The position numbers were made by a program, and so were the translations under genes. Below are positions 7,832-16,666 of a stretch of 64,000 nt of DNA, one piece after another; within the stretch, counting starts at the first letter, position 1; the number at the start of each line of letters is the position of its first letter. The notes beneath the pieces were generated by a model that saw only the letters and a list, made by a program, of their open reading frames with translations, was not told the origin of the DNA and did not search any database. This stretch comes from Frankia sp. AgB32 (GTDB taxonomy: Bacteria > Actinomycetota > Actinomycetes > Frankiales > Frankiaceae), in NCBI RefSeq assembly GCF_023243045.1, contig NZ_JALKFX010000017.1:1-64000 (forward strand). Reading direction: 5' to 3'.

Positions 7832-10800
7832 TCAGGGCGCCAGCCCGTTCCCGGTGGCACCGCCAGGGTCGTCCTTGGGCGTCGCCGCCTCGACCTGGTC
7901 GCGCCCGTGCCGCTTGGCCCGGTACAGCGCCTCGTCGGCGAGATCGACCAGCCGCTGCTGATGGTCCTCGGCGGTGGGAGTGAGCGACGTGAAGCCGACG
8001 CTGATGGTGACGATGCGTGTCCGGACCGCCGGGTGCGGCTCGGCGAGGTCCGCCACGGCGCGGCGCAGCCGCTCGGCCCGGCAGCGGGCATCCTCGGCAT
8101 CGGTGCCAGGCATCACGACGGCGAACTCCTCACCGCCGTAACGGGCGGCCAGGTGCCCGGCACCGGTGTTCTCCGCCAGGCAGGCGGCGACCTTCTCGAG
8201 GCAGCGGTCGCCGGCCGCGTGCCCGAGGTGGTCGTTGTAGCGCTTGAAGAAATCGATGTCGATCATCACGAGGGCGATCGGGGTGCCCTGGCGCTGCGCG
8301 CGCTGCCAGGCAGTGCTGAGGAAGTCCTCGAGGTGGCGCCGGTTGGCCAGCCCGGTCAGCGGATCGGTCAGGGAGAGCAGTTCGAGCCGGTGGTTGGCGG
8401 TGGCGAGCTGGTGGGTGCGGTCGGCGACCTTGTTCTCCAGCGAGGCGTACAGCTGGGCGTTGTCGAGGGAGACCGCCAGCTGCTTGGCGATCATCAGGAT
8501 GCCGTCGAGGCGCTCGACCGAGAACGCGTCACGGATCATCCGGTTCTCCAGCAGGAGCACCGCCCGCGCCGCGCCGCGGATCACGATGGGAACGGCCAGG
8601 ACGGAGCAGCGGTCGAGGTCGGTGAAGTACGGATCGCGGTGGAACCGGTCGTCACCAGTGGCATCAGCGGCGACAACGGCCGCCTGCGTGCGTTCGCAGT
8701 ACCGGACGACCGAGGACGGCAGGAGGCGCCGCCGGCTGGCCTCGCCGAGGGAGATCACCTCGCCGGAGCCGGACGGGACGGACCAGCCGTCGTCCTCCTC
8801 GTCGCGGAGCACGAGGTGGACCGCGGTCGCGCCGGTCATCTCCGAGAGGATTCCCACGACCCGCGCGCGCAGGCCGTCGATGCTGGTCTCGGAGCTCAGG
8901 GCCTGGGAGGCGGCGACGATGCCGAGCAGGTCGATGCTGCCGGCGGCGAGGGTCTGGCTGGCTGCGGGCGCCGCGGCGGACGCCACGTCGTTCAGTGCCG
9001 GGTACGCCCAGTCGAGCTGGTTGACCTTCGCGTGCGCACCCCAGGCGAGGTATTCGCGCCGCGCCGCGGCGAGCAGCCGACCGCCGACGTCCCGAAGTCC
9101 GTGGGCGAGGTAGAAGCGGGCCGCGTGCTCGAGAATCAGCGCCCGGTGCCACGGCCGGCGCAGCGCGAGGGACTCGCTCTGCGCCGCGTCGAACAGGTAG
9201 GCCGCCTGCCGGAAGTCACCGACCGTCCAGGCTCGTTCGGCCTCCATCAGCCGCAGGAGGTGGCGGAAGTTGGCGGGCGCGTCGGCCGCCAGTTCGGACA
9301 CCCGGCTGACCAGCTCGTCCAGCGTGGTGAGCAGGGCGTCGTGCTGGGCGCGGTCCACCACCCGGCGGGCCCGCCCGGCCAGCGAGAGGGCGCGCAGCAC
9401 CCGGGTCACCGACATCGCGTAGCTCGTCTCGACCGTCGGCGGGGCCGGGAACACCGCCTCGGTGTGCCGGGCCAGGTCCTCGGGCTGGGCGAGGACCGCC
9501 GCCTCGAAGGCCCGGGTGACGTGCAGGGAGAGGGTGGCCTGCGGATCGTCGGCGACCAGGCTGAGCGTGGTCGCCTGGTCCGCCGCCGTCTCGGTGCACT
9601 CGCCCCGCAGGATCCGCACCAGGTGGCGGTACGCCCGGAAGGTGTCGGCGGCGTGGGTGTTGCCGGTCCGCGCGCTGAACGTCAGTGCGTCCTCGACCTC
9701 GGCGGCGACCAGGTCGAGGGAGGGCGCGCAGTCCAGCAGGTTCTGGATCAGCGGGTAGTGGGTCCAGCAGGCGAGTTGCAGGTCGCCCGTCTGGATCAGG
9801 CCCTCCAGGGTGCGCCGCGCCGCGGCCACGTTGTCCTCGAGGGAACCGAACCGGTGCCCGGCGCCGACGGTGTACAGGAACTCCAGTCGCCAGGTGTCGG
9901 CCGTGTAGCCGCGTGCGCGGCCGACCTCGAGGACGCGCCGCATGATGCGGTAGCCGGTGTGGTAGTCGTTCCTGCGGGTCTCGGTCACGATGGGAATCAG
10001 GCCGGCGGGGACAAGCAGGTCGGGCGCGGGGCCGCGCTGCGCCCACAGCTGCATCGACCGGACGCTCAACCAGGCCATCGTCTCCAGGTCGCCGAAGTAC
10101 GCCGCACGCGAGAGGCTGCTGATCACCCTGGTGATGTCGGTCTGGACGGCGTCGTAGTCGGATGCCCGAGCCAGGTCGTCGGCCGCGCCGGTCTCCTCCG
10201 ACCAGCGGTAGAGCTCGTCGAGGGCGCGGTCGACCTCGGCGCCGAGGTCCGCCGGGGCCGGAATGGCCAGGCCGAGGCTCGCCAGGTGGTCGAGACCGAT
10301 CCGCATCGCCTCGTCGACGAGGCCGCGGTTGTTGAGGCTGGTGATCTGCACGGTGACGGCCGCCGTGTACTGGCGCGCCGGCGGGCCGAGCCGGCTGATG
10401 TCGTGGAACACCCCGTCGGCTTCCTCCAGCCGGCCGAGGTTGGTCAGGGCGACGTGTCGCCGCAGGTACAGCTCGATGAGCTGGGCCGGGTCCGCCCGGT
10501 CGGCGAGCCGCACCGCCGCGCTCAGGAACCGCTCGGCCAGCGCGTGATTGGCTACCACCACCGACTCGTCCGCGGCGCGCCGGAACAGCCCGGCCACCAC
10601 GCGCCGCTCCGCCGGGGCGAGCACCGCGTCGGTGACGTGCAGGTACTGCTCGGCGGCGGCGGCGAAGTACGCGGGGCGCCGCGCGAGGCGCCGGGCCAGG
10701 TCCAGCCGCAGGACGCGCCGTTGCTCCGCGGTGAGTGCGCCCAGCAGGGCCTCGTGCGTCCGGTCGTGGTGAAAGCGCACGCTCTGATGGCTCTCGGGTT

Positions 10801-12748
10801 CGAGAACCAGCAGGCCTTCGGCGAACGCGGGAGCGAGCCGGCGCTCCACCTCGCCCGGTGTCAGGCCGGTCGCCGCCGCGAGGAGGTCCGCCTCCACCCG
10901 GCCGGCCAGGCAGGCGAGCACGCTGAGGACCTCCGTGGTGGCCGGCGGCAGCGCCGCCAACCGGGTCGCCAGCAGCGCCGTCATGTCCACCGAGTCCAGC
11001 CGGGCGCGCAGCTCGGCCGGATCCCATCCCCACCCGCGCTCGTCGGCGGCGAGAAGCCGGTCGTGACGAAGCGTGTTGACCAGCTCGACCGTGTCGTACG
11101 GGTTGCCGTGGGTGGCGGGCGCGATCAGCCGGGCCAGCTCGGCCGCGGGCCGGGGATCCAGGTGCAGCAGGTCGGCCACCAGGCCCGACTGCCCCTCGGC
11201 TGCGAGGCCGCCCAGGCGCAGGTGACGCGGCCCGAGGGGCTGGGAACGCCAGCGGGCGAGCATCGGCGCCAGCGGATGGGTGGCGTCGACGTCGTCTTCC
11301 CGGTAGGCGGCGACGAGGAGCAGACCGTCGATCCGTTCCTCGCCGCCGAGGATCTGCTCGACGGTGCCCAGCGGGGTGCGGTCGGCCCACTGCAGGTCGT
11401 CGACGAAGAACACCACCGGTCGCTTCTGGCTCGCGACGGCGCGCAGCATCTCTACCGCGCCGCGCTGGATACGCCCGGGAGCCGTCATCGGATCGCCCGG
11501 TTCCGGGGTGACTTTCAGTAACGCCTGCAGTTCGGGCACGAGGGCCGAGACCAGGCCGGCGTTGGGCCCGAGCGAGGCGAGCAGCCGTTCGCGGGCCTCG
11601 GCCAGGTCACTGTCGGGTTCGGCCAGTAACGGGCGGATCAGCGCCCGGAACGCCTGCCGGACGCCGTCGTAGTCCAGGTCGCGGCGGTACTGGTCGAACT
11701 TGCCGGCGACGAACCAGCCATCGGCCCCGGCCACGATCGGCCGCAGCTCGTTGACCAGGGCGGTCTTGCCCACCCCGGGTGCGCCGCTGACGAGCAGCCC
11801 GGTGCACCGGCCGGCGAGCGCGTCGAGGAACGCCGTCCGCAGCTCGCCGATCTCCTCGTCGCGCCCGGCCAGCCGGGACGGCGCCATCGTCCGCGCCGGG
11901 ACGTCGTGCGTGCCGGGACGGGCCAGCGTCTCGCCGCGGCGCAGCACGGCGAGATCACGCAGCAGCCCGTCGGCGCTCTGGTACCGGTCGTCCGGTTCCT
12001 TCTCGAGCAGATGCATGATGATCGCCGACAGGCTGGCGGGCACCGCGGGATTCAGCTTCGTCGGCGCGACGGGCACCCGGGCGAGGTGATCGTGGATGAT
12101 GCGCAGCGGCTCGCCCGTGCCGAACGGGGGCGTTCCGGTCGCGAGCTCGTACAGGGTGGCCCCGAGCGCGTACAGGTCGGCGCGCTGATCCACCGGTCGA
12201 GCGGTCCGCCCGGTCTGCTCCGGCGCCAGGTACGCCAGCGTGCCGGCGACCTCGCTGGGATGGACGAACCCCGGCTGGACGGACACCAGGGTGGTCGCGA
12301 GCGCGAAGTCGATCAGGTGCGGTCTGCCGTGGTCACCGCGCATCACGATGTTCGCCGGGCTGATGTCGCGGTGCACCACCCCGCGCTGGTGGATCTCGGC
12401 CACCGTGCGCGCCAGTGACTCGGTCGTGGTGATCAGGGTGGCCTGGGCCAGGGGAGTCGTCCGTTCGGACAGCGCCGGTCCGCCGACATCGGCCAGCAGG
12501 ATCGCGTTGTCGTCCTGGTCGGGGCCGGCCGCCGGCTGTGCGACGCCCTCGACGCCGGTCAGGCGGTCGAGGATCTCGGCCTCATGGCGGGACCGTTGCG
12601 GTCCGCCGGCCGCCAGCGCCTCCTTGCGGATCACCGTGTGCGTCGAAAGGACCAGTCGGGTGACCCGGGACCGCGCCGACTCGTGCACCCGCTCGGTTCT
12701 CAATACCACCGCCGGATCGGGATCCGCCGCCCTGCCCTGTAAACCCAT
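7832..12748 (-). CDS. Ser/Thr kinase - AAA ATPase/TPR - GAF - GGDEF multidomain signalling protein
   Basis: A 1,638-residue sensor. An N-terminal protein-kinase domain (about 20-270) has Lys42, HRD at 126-128 and APE at 175-177, but the DFG position reads DFA (147-149). A predicted-ATPase domain has Walker A GAPGVGKT at 322-329 and a VVFFVDDLQWAD Walker B. A long helical, TPR-like region (about 650-1200) is followed by a GAF domain (about 1230-1400), a coiled segment near 1430-1455 and a GGDEF domain with intact GGEEF at 1538-1542. The inhibitory RxxD site five residues before GGEEF is absent (GAGH there). Related kinase-ATPase-GAF proteins usually end in a histidine kinase; here the output should be c-di-GMP synthesis. 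It appears to be transcribed alone. Confidence 0.9.
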   Translation of the reverse strand: MGLQGRAADPDPAVVLRTERVHESARSRVTRLVLSTHTVIRKEALAAGGPQRSRHEAEILDRLTGVEGVAQPAAGPDQDDNAILLADVGGPALSERTTPLAQATLITTTESLARTVAEIHQRGVVHRDISPANIVMRGDHGRPHLIDFALATTLVSVQPGFVHPSEVAGTLAYLAPEQTGRTARPVDQRADLYALGATLYELATGTPPFGTGEPLRIIHDHLARVPVAPTKLNPAVPASLSAIIMHLLEKEPDDRYQSADGLLRDLAVLRRGETLARPGTHDVPARTMAPSRLAGRDEEIGELRTAFLDALAGRCTGLLVSGAPGVGKTALVNELRPIVAGADGWFVAGKFDQYRRDLDYDGVRQAFRALIRPLLAEPDSDLAEARERLLASLGPNAGLVSALVPELQALLKVTPEPGDPMTAPGRIQRGAVEMLRAVASQKRPVVFFVDDLQWADRTPLGTVEQILGGEERIDGLLLVAAYREDDVDATHPLAPMLARWRSQPLGPRHLRLGGLAAEGQSGLVADLLHLDPRPAAELARLIAPATHGNPYDTVELVNTLRHDRLLAADERGWGWDPAELRARLDSVDMTALLATRLAALPPATTEVLSVLACLAGRVEADLLAAATGLTPGEVERRLAPAFAEGLLVLEPESHQSVRFHHDRTHEALLGALTAEQRRVLRLDLARRLARRPAYFAAAAEQYLHVTDAVLAPAERRVVAGLFRRAADESVVVANHALAERFLSAAVRLADRADPAQLIELYLRRHVALTNLGRLEEADGVFHDISRLGPPARQYTAAVTVQITSLNNRGLVDEAMRIGLDHLASLGLAIPAPADLGAEVDRALDELYRWSEETGAADDLARASDYDAVQTDITRVISSLSRAAYFGDLETMAWLSVRSMQLWAQRGPAPDLLVPAGLIPIVTETRRNDYHTGYRIMRRVLEVGRARGYTADTWRLEFLYTVGAGHRFGSLEDNVAAARRTLEGLIQTGDLQLACWTHYPLIQNLLDCAPSLDLVAAEVEDALTFSARTGNTHAADTFRAYRHLVRILRGECTETAADQATTLSLVADDPQATLSLHVTRAFEAAVLAQPEDLARHTEAVFPAPPTVETSYAMSVTRVLRALSLAGRARRVVDRAQHDALLTTLDELVSRVSELAADAPANFRHLLRLMEAERAWTVGDFRQAAYLFDAAQSESLALRRPWHRALILEHAARFYLAHGLRDVGGRLLAAARREYLAWGAHAKVNQLDWAYPALNDVASAAAPAASQTLAAGSIDLLGIVAASQALSSETSIDGLRARVVGILSEMTGATAVHLVLRDEEDDGWSVPSGSGEVISLGEASRRRLLPSSVVRYCERTQAAVVAADATGDDRFHRDPYFTDLDRCSVLAVPIVIRGAARAVLLLENRMIRDAFSVERLDGILMIAKQLAVSLDNAQLYASLENKVADRTHQLATANHRLELLSLTDPLTGLANRRHLEDFLSTAWQRAQRQGTPIALVMIDIDFFKRYNDHLGHAAGDRCLEKVAACLAENTGAGHLAARYGGEEFAVVMPGTDAEDARCRAERLRRAVADLAEPHPAVRTRIVTISVGFTSLTPTAEDHQQRLVDLADEALYRAKRHGRDQVEAATPKDDPGGATGNGLAP

Positions 12749-13134
12749 CCGCGCTCCCCCGGTTTCGGATCACGGCCCACGTGTTCCAGTCTGCCCGCGA
12801 TCATGGCAATGCCAACCATTGCCCCGGGCGCCGCATTCGGCGCCGGTTTCTGTGGTTTGGGCCCGTTACGACGCCATTATCCCGACGGCAATCCACGGTG
12901 AAGCGGTGGGGTTGATCTGGTGGACACGTCGCGGTGCGTGGGCGCGGATCCGGAGTGGGCCTGGACATGCGGGAGGCGTGCTATATTATCGTGACCTTTC
13001 TGGGTGTTTGTGACGTCTCCGCGAGCCCCGTAATCACCCTGAGTGCACGCCGGAGGGAATGAGTCGATGTCCAAATTCAGGATATCTATGAACATTCGGC
13101 CGTCGTCACGTCCGACCCGTCGCTTACGCGCGCG
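12749..13134. promoter_or_regulatory. Divergent intergenic region, candidate promoter for the IclR gene
   Basis: This 386-base gap lies between the divergent kinase and IclR genes and is less GC-rich than its surroundings. On the plus strand TGGACA at 12962-12967 and TATTAT at 12984-12989 are 16 bases apart, a reasonable sigma-70-type promoter with a leader of roughly 140 bases before the IclR start. I see no protein-coding signal in the gap. Confidence 0.35.
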
Positions 13135-13959
13135 ATGACAGTGGCCGCCGACCTGCGGGCGCCGGACGTACGACGAGCCGGTGACGGCGCCGCGAGCCGC
13201 CGGCGAGGCGAGACCGGACCGGTGATCCGACGGGCCACCCAGCTGCTGACCGCGTTCACCCCGGACCGGCCGGCGCTGACGCTGACCCAGCTCGCCCGCC
13301 GCGCCGGACTGCCACTCACCACCACGCACCGCCTCGCCGGCGAGCTCGTCGAGAACGGTCTGCTGGAACGCGACGTCGCCGGCGCCTACCACATCGGCCT
13401 GCGGCTGTGGGAGATCGCGTCGCTGGCGCCCCGCGGGCTTGGGCTGCGTGAACTCGCGCTGCCCCACATGGAGGATCTCTTCGCGGTCGTCCAGAACAAC
13501 GTCCAGCTCGCCGTGCGCGACGGCGTCGAGTCCGTCTGGATCGAGCGCATCGGTGGCCGCAACGCGGTCCCGCTGCTCACCCGCGTCGGCGGGCGGTTCC
13601 CGCTGCACCCGACCGGTGCCGGTCGGGTGCTGCTCGCCCACGCCCCGGTCGACGTGCAGGAGGAGGTGCTCGCCTCCCCGCTCGCCCGGTACACGCCGCG
13701 CACCATCACCGGGCCGAGGGAGCTGCGGCGGCTGCTCGCCGACGTCCGGGCCCACGGCTTCGCCGTCAACGACCGGCAGGTCTGCCCGGACACGCTCTCG
13801 GTCGGCGCCCCGGTGCGCTGCGTGACCGGGGAGGTCGTCGCGGCCGTCTCGGTGGTGGTGCCGGCCAGCTCGGCGTCCGCGGCGGCGCTCGCGCCGGTCG
13901 TCCAGGCGACGGCGCGCGGCATCTCGCGGGCGGTGTGCGCGTCGGCGCCCAGCGACTGA
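13135..13959 (+). CDS. IclR-family transcriptional regulator
   Basis: Regulator of 274 residues with an N-terminal winged helix (LTQLARRAGLPLTTTHRLAG near 51-70) and the C-terminal IclR effector domain (HPTGAGRVLLAH, VSVVVP). Members control aromatic and beta-ketoadipate catabolism among other pathways. The ATG at 13135 precedes about 25 poorly conserved residues; a later start is possible. It is convergent with the CoA-transferase genes and separated from them by a hairpin. A role as regulator of the CoA-transferase genes, as with PcaR-type IclR proteins, is an inference from proximity. Confidence 0.85.
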   Translation: MTVAADLRAPDVRRAGDGAASRRRGETGPVIRRATQLLTAFTPDRPALTLTQLARRAGLPLTTTHRLAGELVENGLLERDVAGAYHIGLRLWEIASLAPRGLGLRELALPHMEDLFAVVQNNVQLAVRDGVESVWIERIGGRNAVPLLTRVGGRFPLHPTGAGRVLLAHAPVDVQEEVLASPLARYTPRTITGPRELRRLLADVRAHGFAVNDRQVCPDTLSVGAPVRCVTGEVVAAVSVVVPASSASAAALAPVVQATARGISRAVCASAPSD

Positions 13960-13961
13960 CG

Positions 13962-13986
13962 ACCGCCGGCACCGCGATGCGGCGGT
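13962..13986. terminator. Candidate bidirectional terminator hairpin
   Basis: ACCGCC at 13962-13967 and GGCGGT at 13981-13986 form a 6-base stem around a 13-base loop. It is between the convergent IclR and CoA-transferase genes. There is no T-run, as is usual in high-GC actinomycetes. Confidence 0.35.
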
Positions 13987-14016
13987 GAGCGGGCGTGGCG
14001 CCGAGCGGCGCGAGGC

Positions 14017-14700
14017 TCAGCTCCCGGTGCCGTCGAGGAGGGACAGTCCGGTCAGCTCGCGCAGCTCCTCGACCGTGGCGTCGAAGGCGGCGGTGACGGT
14101 CACCGTCGGTGCCTGCGCGTCGCCGGCGAGGACGAAGACCGCGAGGTCGGTGTACACGCGGCGTACGCAGCCCACCCCGGTGAGCGGATACGTGCAGGCC
14201 TGGACGAGTTTGGCGTGCCCCTGCCGGTCGAGCAGGGTCATCATCACGAAGGTCTGCTTCGCGCCGATCGCGAGGTCCATCGCCCCGCCGACGGCGGGAA
14301 TGTCCTGCGCCCGCCCGGTGTGCCAGTTCGCCAGGTCGCCCGCGACCGACACCTGGTAGGCGCCGAGCACGCACACGTCGAGATGGCCGCCGCGCATCAT
14401 GGCGAACGAGTCGGCGTGATGGAAGTACGAGGCGCCGGGCAGCTCCGTGACCGGCACCTTCCCGGCGTTGATCAGGTCGGGGTCGACGTCGTCGCCCGTC
14501 GCCTCGGGCCCCATGCCGAGCATGCCGTTCTCGGTGTGCAGCGTGACCTCGTCCTGTGGGCGCAGGTAGGCGCTGACCGTCGTGGGCAGGCCGATCCCCA
14601 GGTTGACGTAGGAACCGCGGGGGATGTCCCGGGCGACCGCCCGCGCGATGCCGGCGCGGTCCAGGCCGCGCCGGCTGGTGGTGGAGCCGGCCTCGCTCAC
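14017..14700 (-). CDS. 3-oxoacid/3-oxoadipate CoA-transferase, subunit B
   Basis: Beta subunit (227 residues) of a family I CoA-transferase, which moves CoA from succinyl-CoA to a 3-oxo acid such as 3-oxoadipate or acetoacetate. The catalytic glutamate is Glu57 in TENGMLG; NLGIGLPT near 33-40 and the GGAMDL segment are family signatures. The start is GTG at 14700, overlapping the stop of subunit A as GTGA, with GGAGAGGAG upstream. Both subunits have the usual length of split PcaI/PcaJ or ScoA/ScoB enzymes. Choosing between 3-oxoadipate and acetoacetate as substrate is not possible here. Confidence 0.9.
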   Translation of the reverse strand: MSEAGSTTSRRGLDRAGIARAVARDIPRGSYVNLGIGLPTTVSAYLRPQDEVTLHTENGMLGMGPEATGDDVDPDLINAGKVPVTELPGASYFHHADSFAMMRGGHLDVCVLGAYQVSVAGDLANWHTGRAQDIPAVGGAMDLAIGAKQTFVMMTLLDRQGHAKLVQACTYPLTGVGCVRRVYTDLAVFVLAGDAQAPTVTVTAAFDATVEELRELTGLSLLDGTGS

Positions 14701-15407
14701 GTCGCCGCTCCTCTCCCGTGCCGCGCGGCGTCTCGTGCGCCGCTGGCGGGTTCGACCGCGACCACGCGGTCGACGTAGATGCCCGGGGTGACGACGTTCT
14801 CCGGGTCGATGCCGCCGGCCGGGACGACGCGGGTGACCTCGGCGATCGTCGTCGTCGCCGCGGTGGCCATGATGGGGCCGAAGTTGCGGGCGGTGCGGCG
14901 GTAGGTGAGGTTCCCGCGCTCGTCGGCGAGGTGCGCCCGGATGAGGGCGAAGTCGGCCCGCAGCGGGTGTTCGAGGACGTGGTGGCGCCCGTCGATCTCC
15001 CGGGTCTCCTTGCCGGCGGCGAGCAGCGTGCCGTAGCCGGTCGGGGTGTAGAAGGCGCCGATGCCGGCGCCCGCGGCGCGGATCCGCTCGGCGAGGTTGC
15101 CCTGCGGCACCAGTTCGAGCTCGATCGTTCCCGCGCGGTACTTCTCGTCGAAGTGCCACGAGTCGGACTGGCGGGGGAAGGAGCACACGACCTTGCGGAC
15201 GCGGTCCGCCGCGATCAGCAGGGCGAGGCCGACCTCGGCGCTGCCGGCGTTGTTGTTCACCACGACCAGATCCCGCGCGCCGTGCTCCAGCAGCGCCTCG
15301 ATCAACGCCACCGGCTGGCCGGCCTCGCCGAACCCACCGATCATCACCGTCGCGCCGTCGGGTATCCCGGCCACCGCGTCGAACGGTGACGTCACGAATG
15401 CGACCAC
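14697..15407 (-). CDS. 3-oxoacid/3-oxoadipate CoA-transferase, subunit A
   Basis: Alpha subunit (236 residues) of the same family I CoA-transferase. It shows the CoA-binding glycine motif MIGGFGEAGQP near 22-32, NNNAGSAEVGLALL and the GAFYTPTGYGT segment. It starts with GTG at 15407 behind GGAGGG and is translationally coupled to subunit B. The ABC importer genes follow upstream on the same strand (61-base gap to the binding-protein stop), so the transferase may be co-transcribed with the importer. That would link uptake of a substrate to its CoA activation. Confidence 0.9.
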   Translation of the reverse strand: MVAFVTSPFDAVAGIPDGATVMIGGFGEAGQPVALIEALLEHGARDLVVVNNNAGSAEVGLALLIAADRVRKVVCSFPRQSDSWHFDEKYRAGTIELELVPQGNLAERIRAAGAGIGAFYTPTGYGTLLAAGKETREIDGRHHVLEHPLRADFALIRAHLADERGNLTYRRTARNFGPIMATAATTTIAEVTRVVPAGGIDPENVVTPGIYVDRVVAVEPASGARDAARHGRGAAT

Positions 15408-15468
15408 ACTGATCCCTCCGGTCTCTCCTCGGTTGGGGCCGGCGGCCGACCGGCGGCCGGCGCAGCCG

Positions 15469-16635
15469 TCAGGACGGCAGTCCCCACGCCGCCCGGAAGA
15501 CCTTGCTCCAGGTGTCGCCGCCGCTGAGCGTGCCGTCGTCGATCGCCACCTGGGACGGGTCCACGCTGTGAATGTTCGTCTCGTCGAAGATGCGGTACGG
15601 CGCGTTCAGCCGCACCCACGGCGTCGCTCCGGCCAGCACCCGGATGGTCTGGTCGAGCACGGCCCACGCGCAGTAGTTCGGGCTCACCTGGACCTCGGCC
15701 CGCTGGAACTGCCCGCTCGACACCCGCTGCAGCGCGGCCAGGTCACCGAGGGCGCTGGCCAGCTTGATGTGCTTGCCGCGCGGCGAGTTCTGCAGCCCGG
15801 GGACGATGTACTGGACGTTCGCGTCGAACTCGGAGAGCACGTATTTGATCTTCTTGTTCCTGAGTAGCGCGGTACTCACCTGCGTGCCGAGGCCACCGAG
15901 CTGCGCGGAGGTGACACCGATGATCTGGACCCGGCAGTCCGGGCAGTTCCTGGCGAACGTCGGCATGACGTAGTCCGTGATGTACCTGGTCTGCAGCGGC
16001 GTGTCGTTCTGCTGCACGAGCAGAACGTTCGCCTTGCCGTCGGAATCGGCGATCACCCAGTTCGCCGCGGCCTGCATCATGACCGGACCGCCGGTGCTGG
16101 CGTAGGTGACGCCGTTCGCCGGGGGAAGAGCCTCCGCCTCGGCCGAGATGATCTGGACGCCCGCGCTCCTCAGCGCGACGGCGCCCTGACCGATGAGGTC
16201 GACGGGAATGTTGTCGAGCACGATCACGTCATAGTGCTGGCTGATCGCCCGGGTCACGCACGCGCTGATGTTCGCGGGGGTGAGGTTGCCGTCGCAGCCG
16301 TCGATCGTGACGCCCGGGTCGGTCGCCACCGACAGCATCGTCCTCAGGACCGTCTGGAAGAAGGGAACCCTGAGGCTGATCGCCGTGTAGAGGACCTTCT
16401 TGCCCTTGGCCTTCTCGATCTGCGCGATGGGCGTCAGATCCGCGGCGAAGGTCTGCTTTCCGAGATGGGTGCTGATGGCCTGCCGGGCGGCGGCATCGGA
16501 GGCGCTGGTGGACCCGGCCGCGGCGGCGCTCGAGCCGGCGGACGACGAGTCGCAGCCGACCGCGGTGAGCAGCACCGCGAGTGGTAACGCCACGGCGGCG
16601 AGGGACCGGCGCAGCCGGCGGGAAACTGGCGACAT
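15469..16635 (-). CDS. Sugar-type ABC transporter substrate-binding lipoprotein
   Basis: Secreted binding protein of 388 residues with a twin-arginine-like/basic N-terminus, a hydrophobic stretch and a lipobox (LLTAVGC, Cys28). It belongs to the RbsB-like periplasmic-binding family (type I fold). An Ala/Ser-rich linker follows the cysteine. The start ATG is 6 bases after AAGGAG. It is the third gene of an importer operon (ATPase, permease, binding protein). RbsB-type systems normally take up sugars, but actinobacterial catabolic clusters often use them for other small molecules. The neighbouring CoA-transferase fits an organic-acid substrate (inference). Confidence 0.85.
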   Translation of the reverse strand: MSPVSRRLRRSLAAVALPLAVLLTAVGCDSSSAGSSAAAAGSTSASDAAARQAISTHLGKQTFAADLTPIAQIEKAKGKKVLYTAISLRVPFFQTVLRTMLSVATDPGVTIDGCDGNLTPANISACVTRAISQHYDVIVLDNIPVDLIGQGAVALRSAGVQIISAEAEALPPANGVTYASTGGPVMMQAAANWVIADSDGKANVLLVQQNDTPLQTRYITDYVMPTFARNCPDCRVQIIGVTSAQLGGLGTQVSTALLRNKKIKYVLSEFDANVQYIVPGLQNSPRGKHIKLASALGDLAALQRVSSGQFQRAEVQVSPNYCAWAVLDQTIRVLAGATPWVRLNAPYRIFDETNIHSVDPSQVAIDDGTLSGGDTWSKVFRAAWGLPS

Positions 16636-16666
16636 GGACCACTCCTTGTGGGGGCCGGGGGCCTGC

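Noticed and set aside
7907-11521. A very long plus-strand open frame (about 1,200 codons) opposite the kinase-GGDEF gene
   Set aside because: It is the antisense shadow of a high-GC gene: Arg/Gly/Val-rich, no domains, no binding site, while the minus strand has clear kinase, ATPase, GAF and GGDEF motifs.
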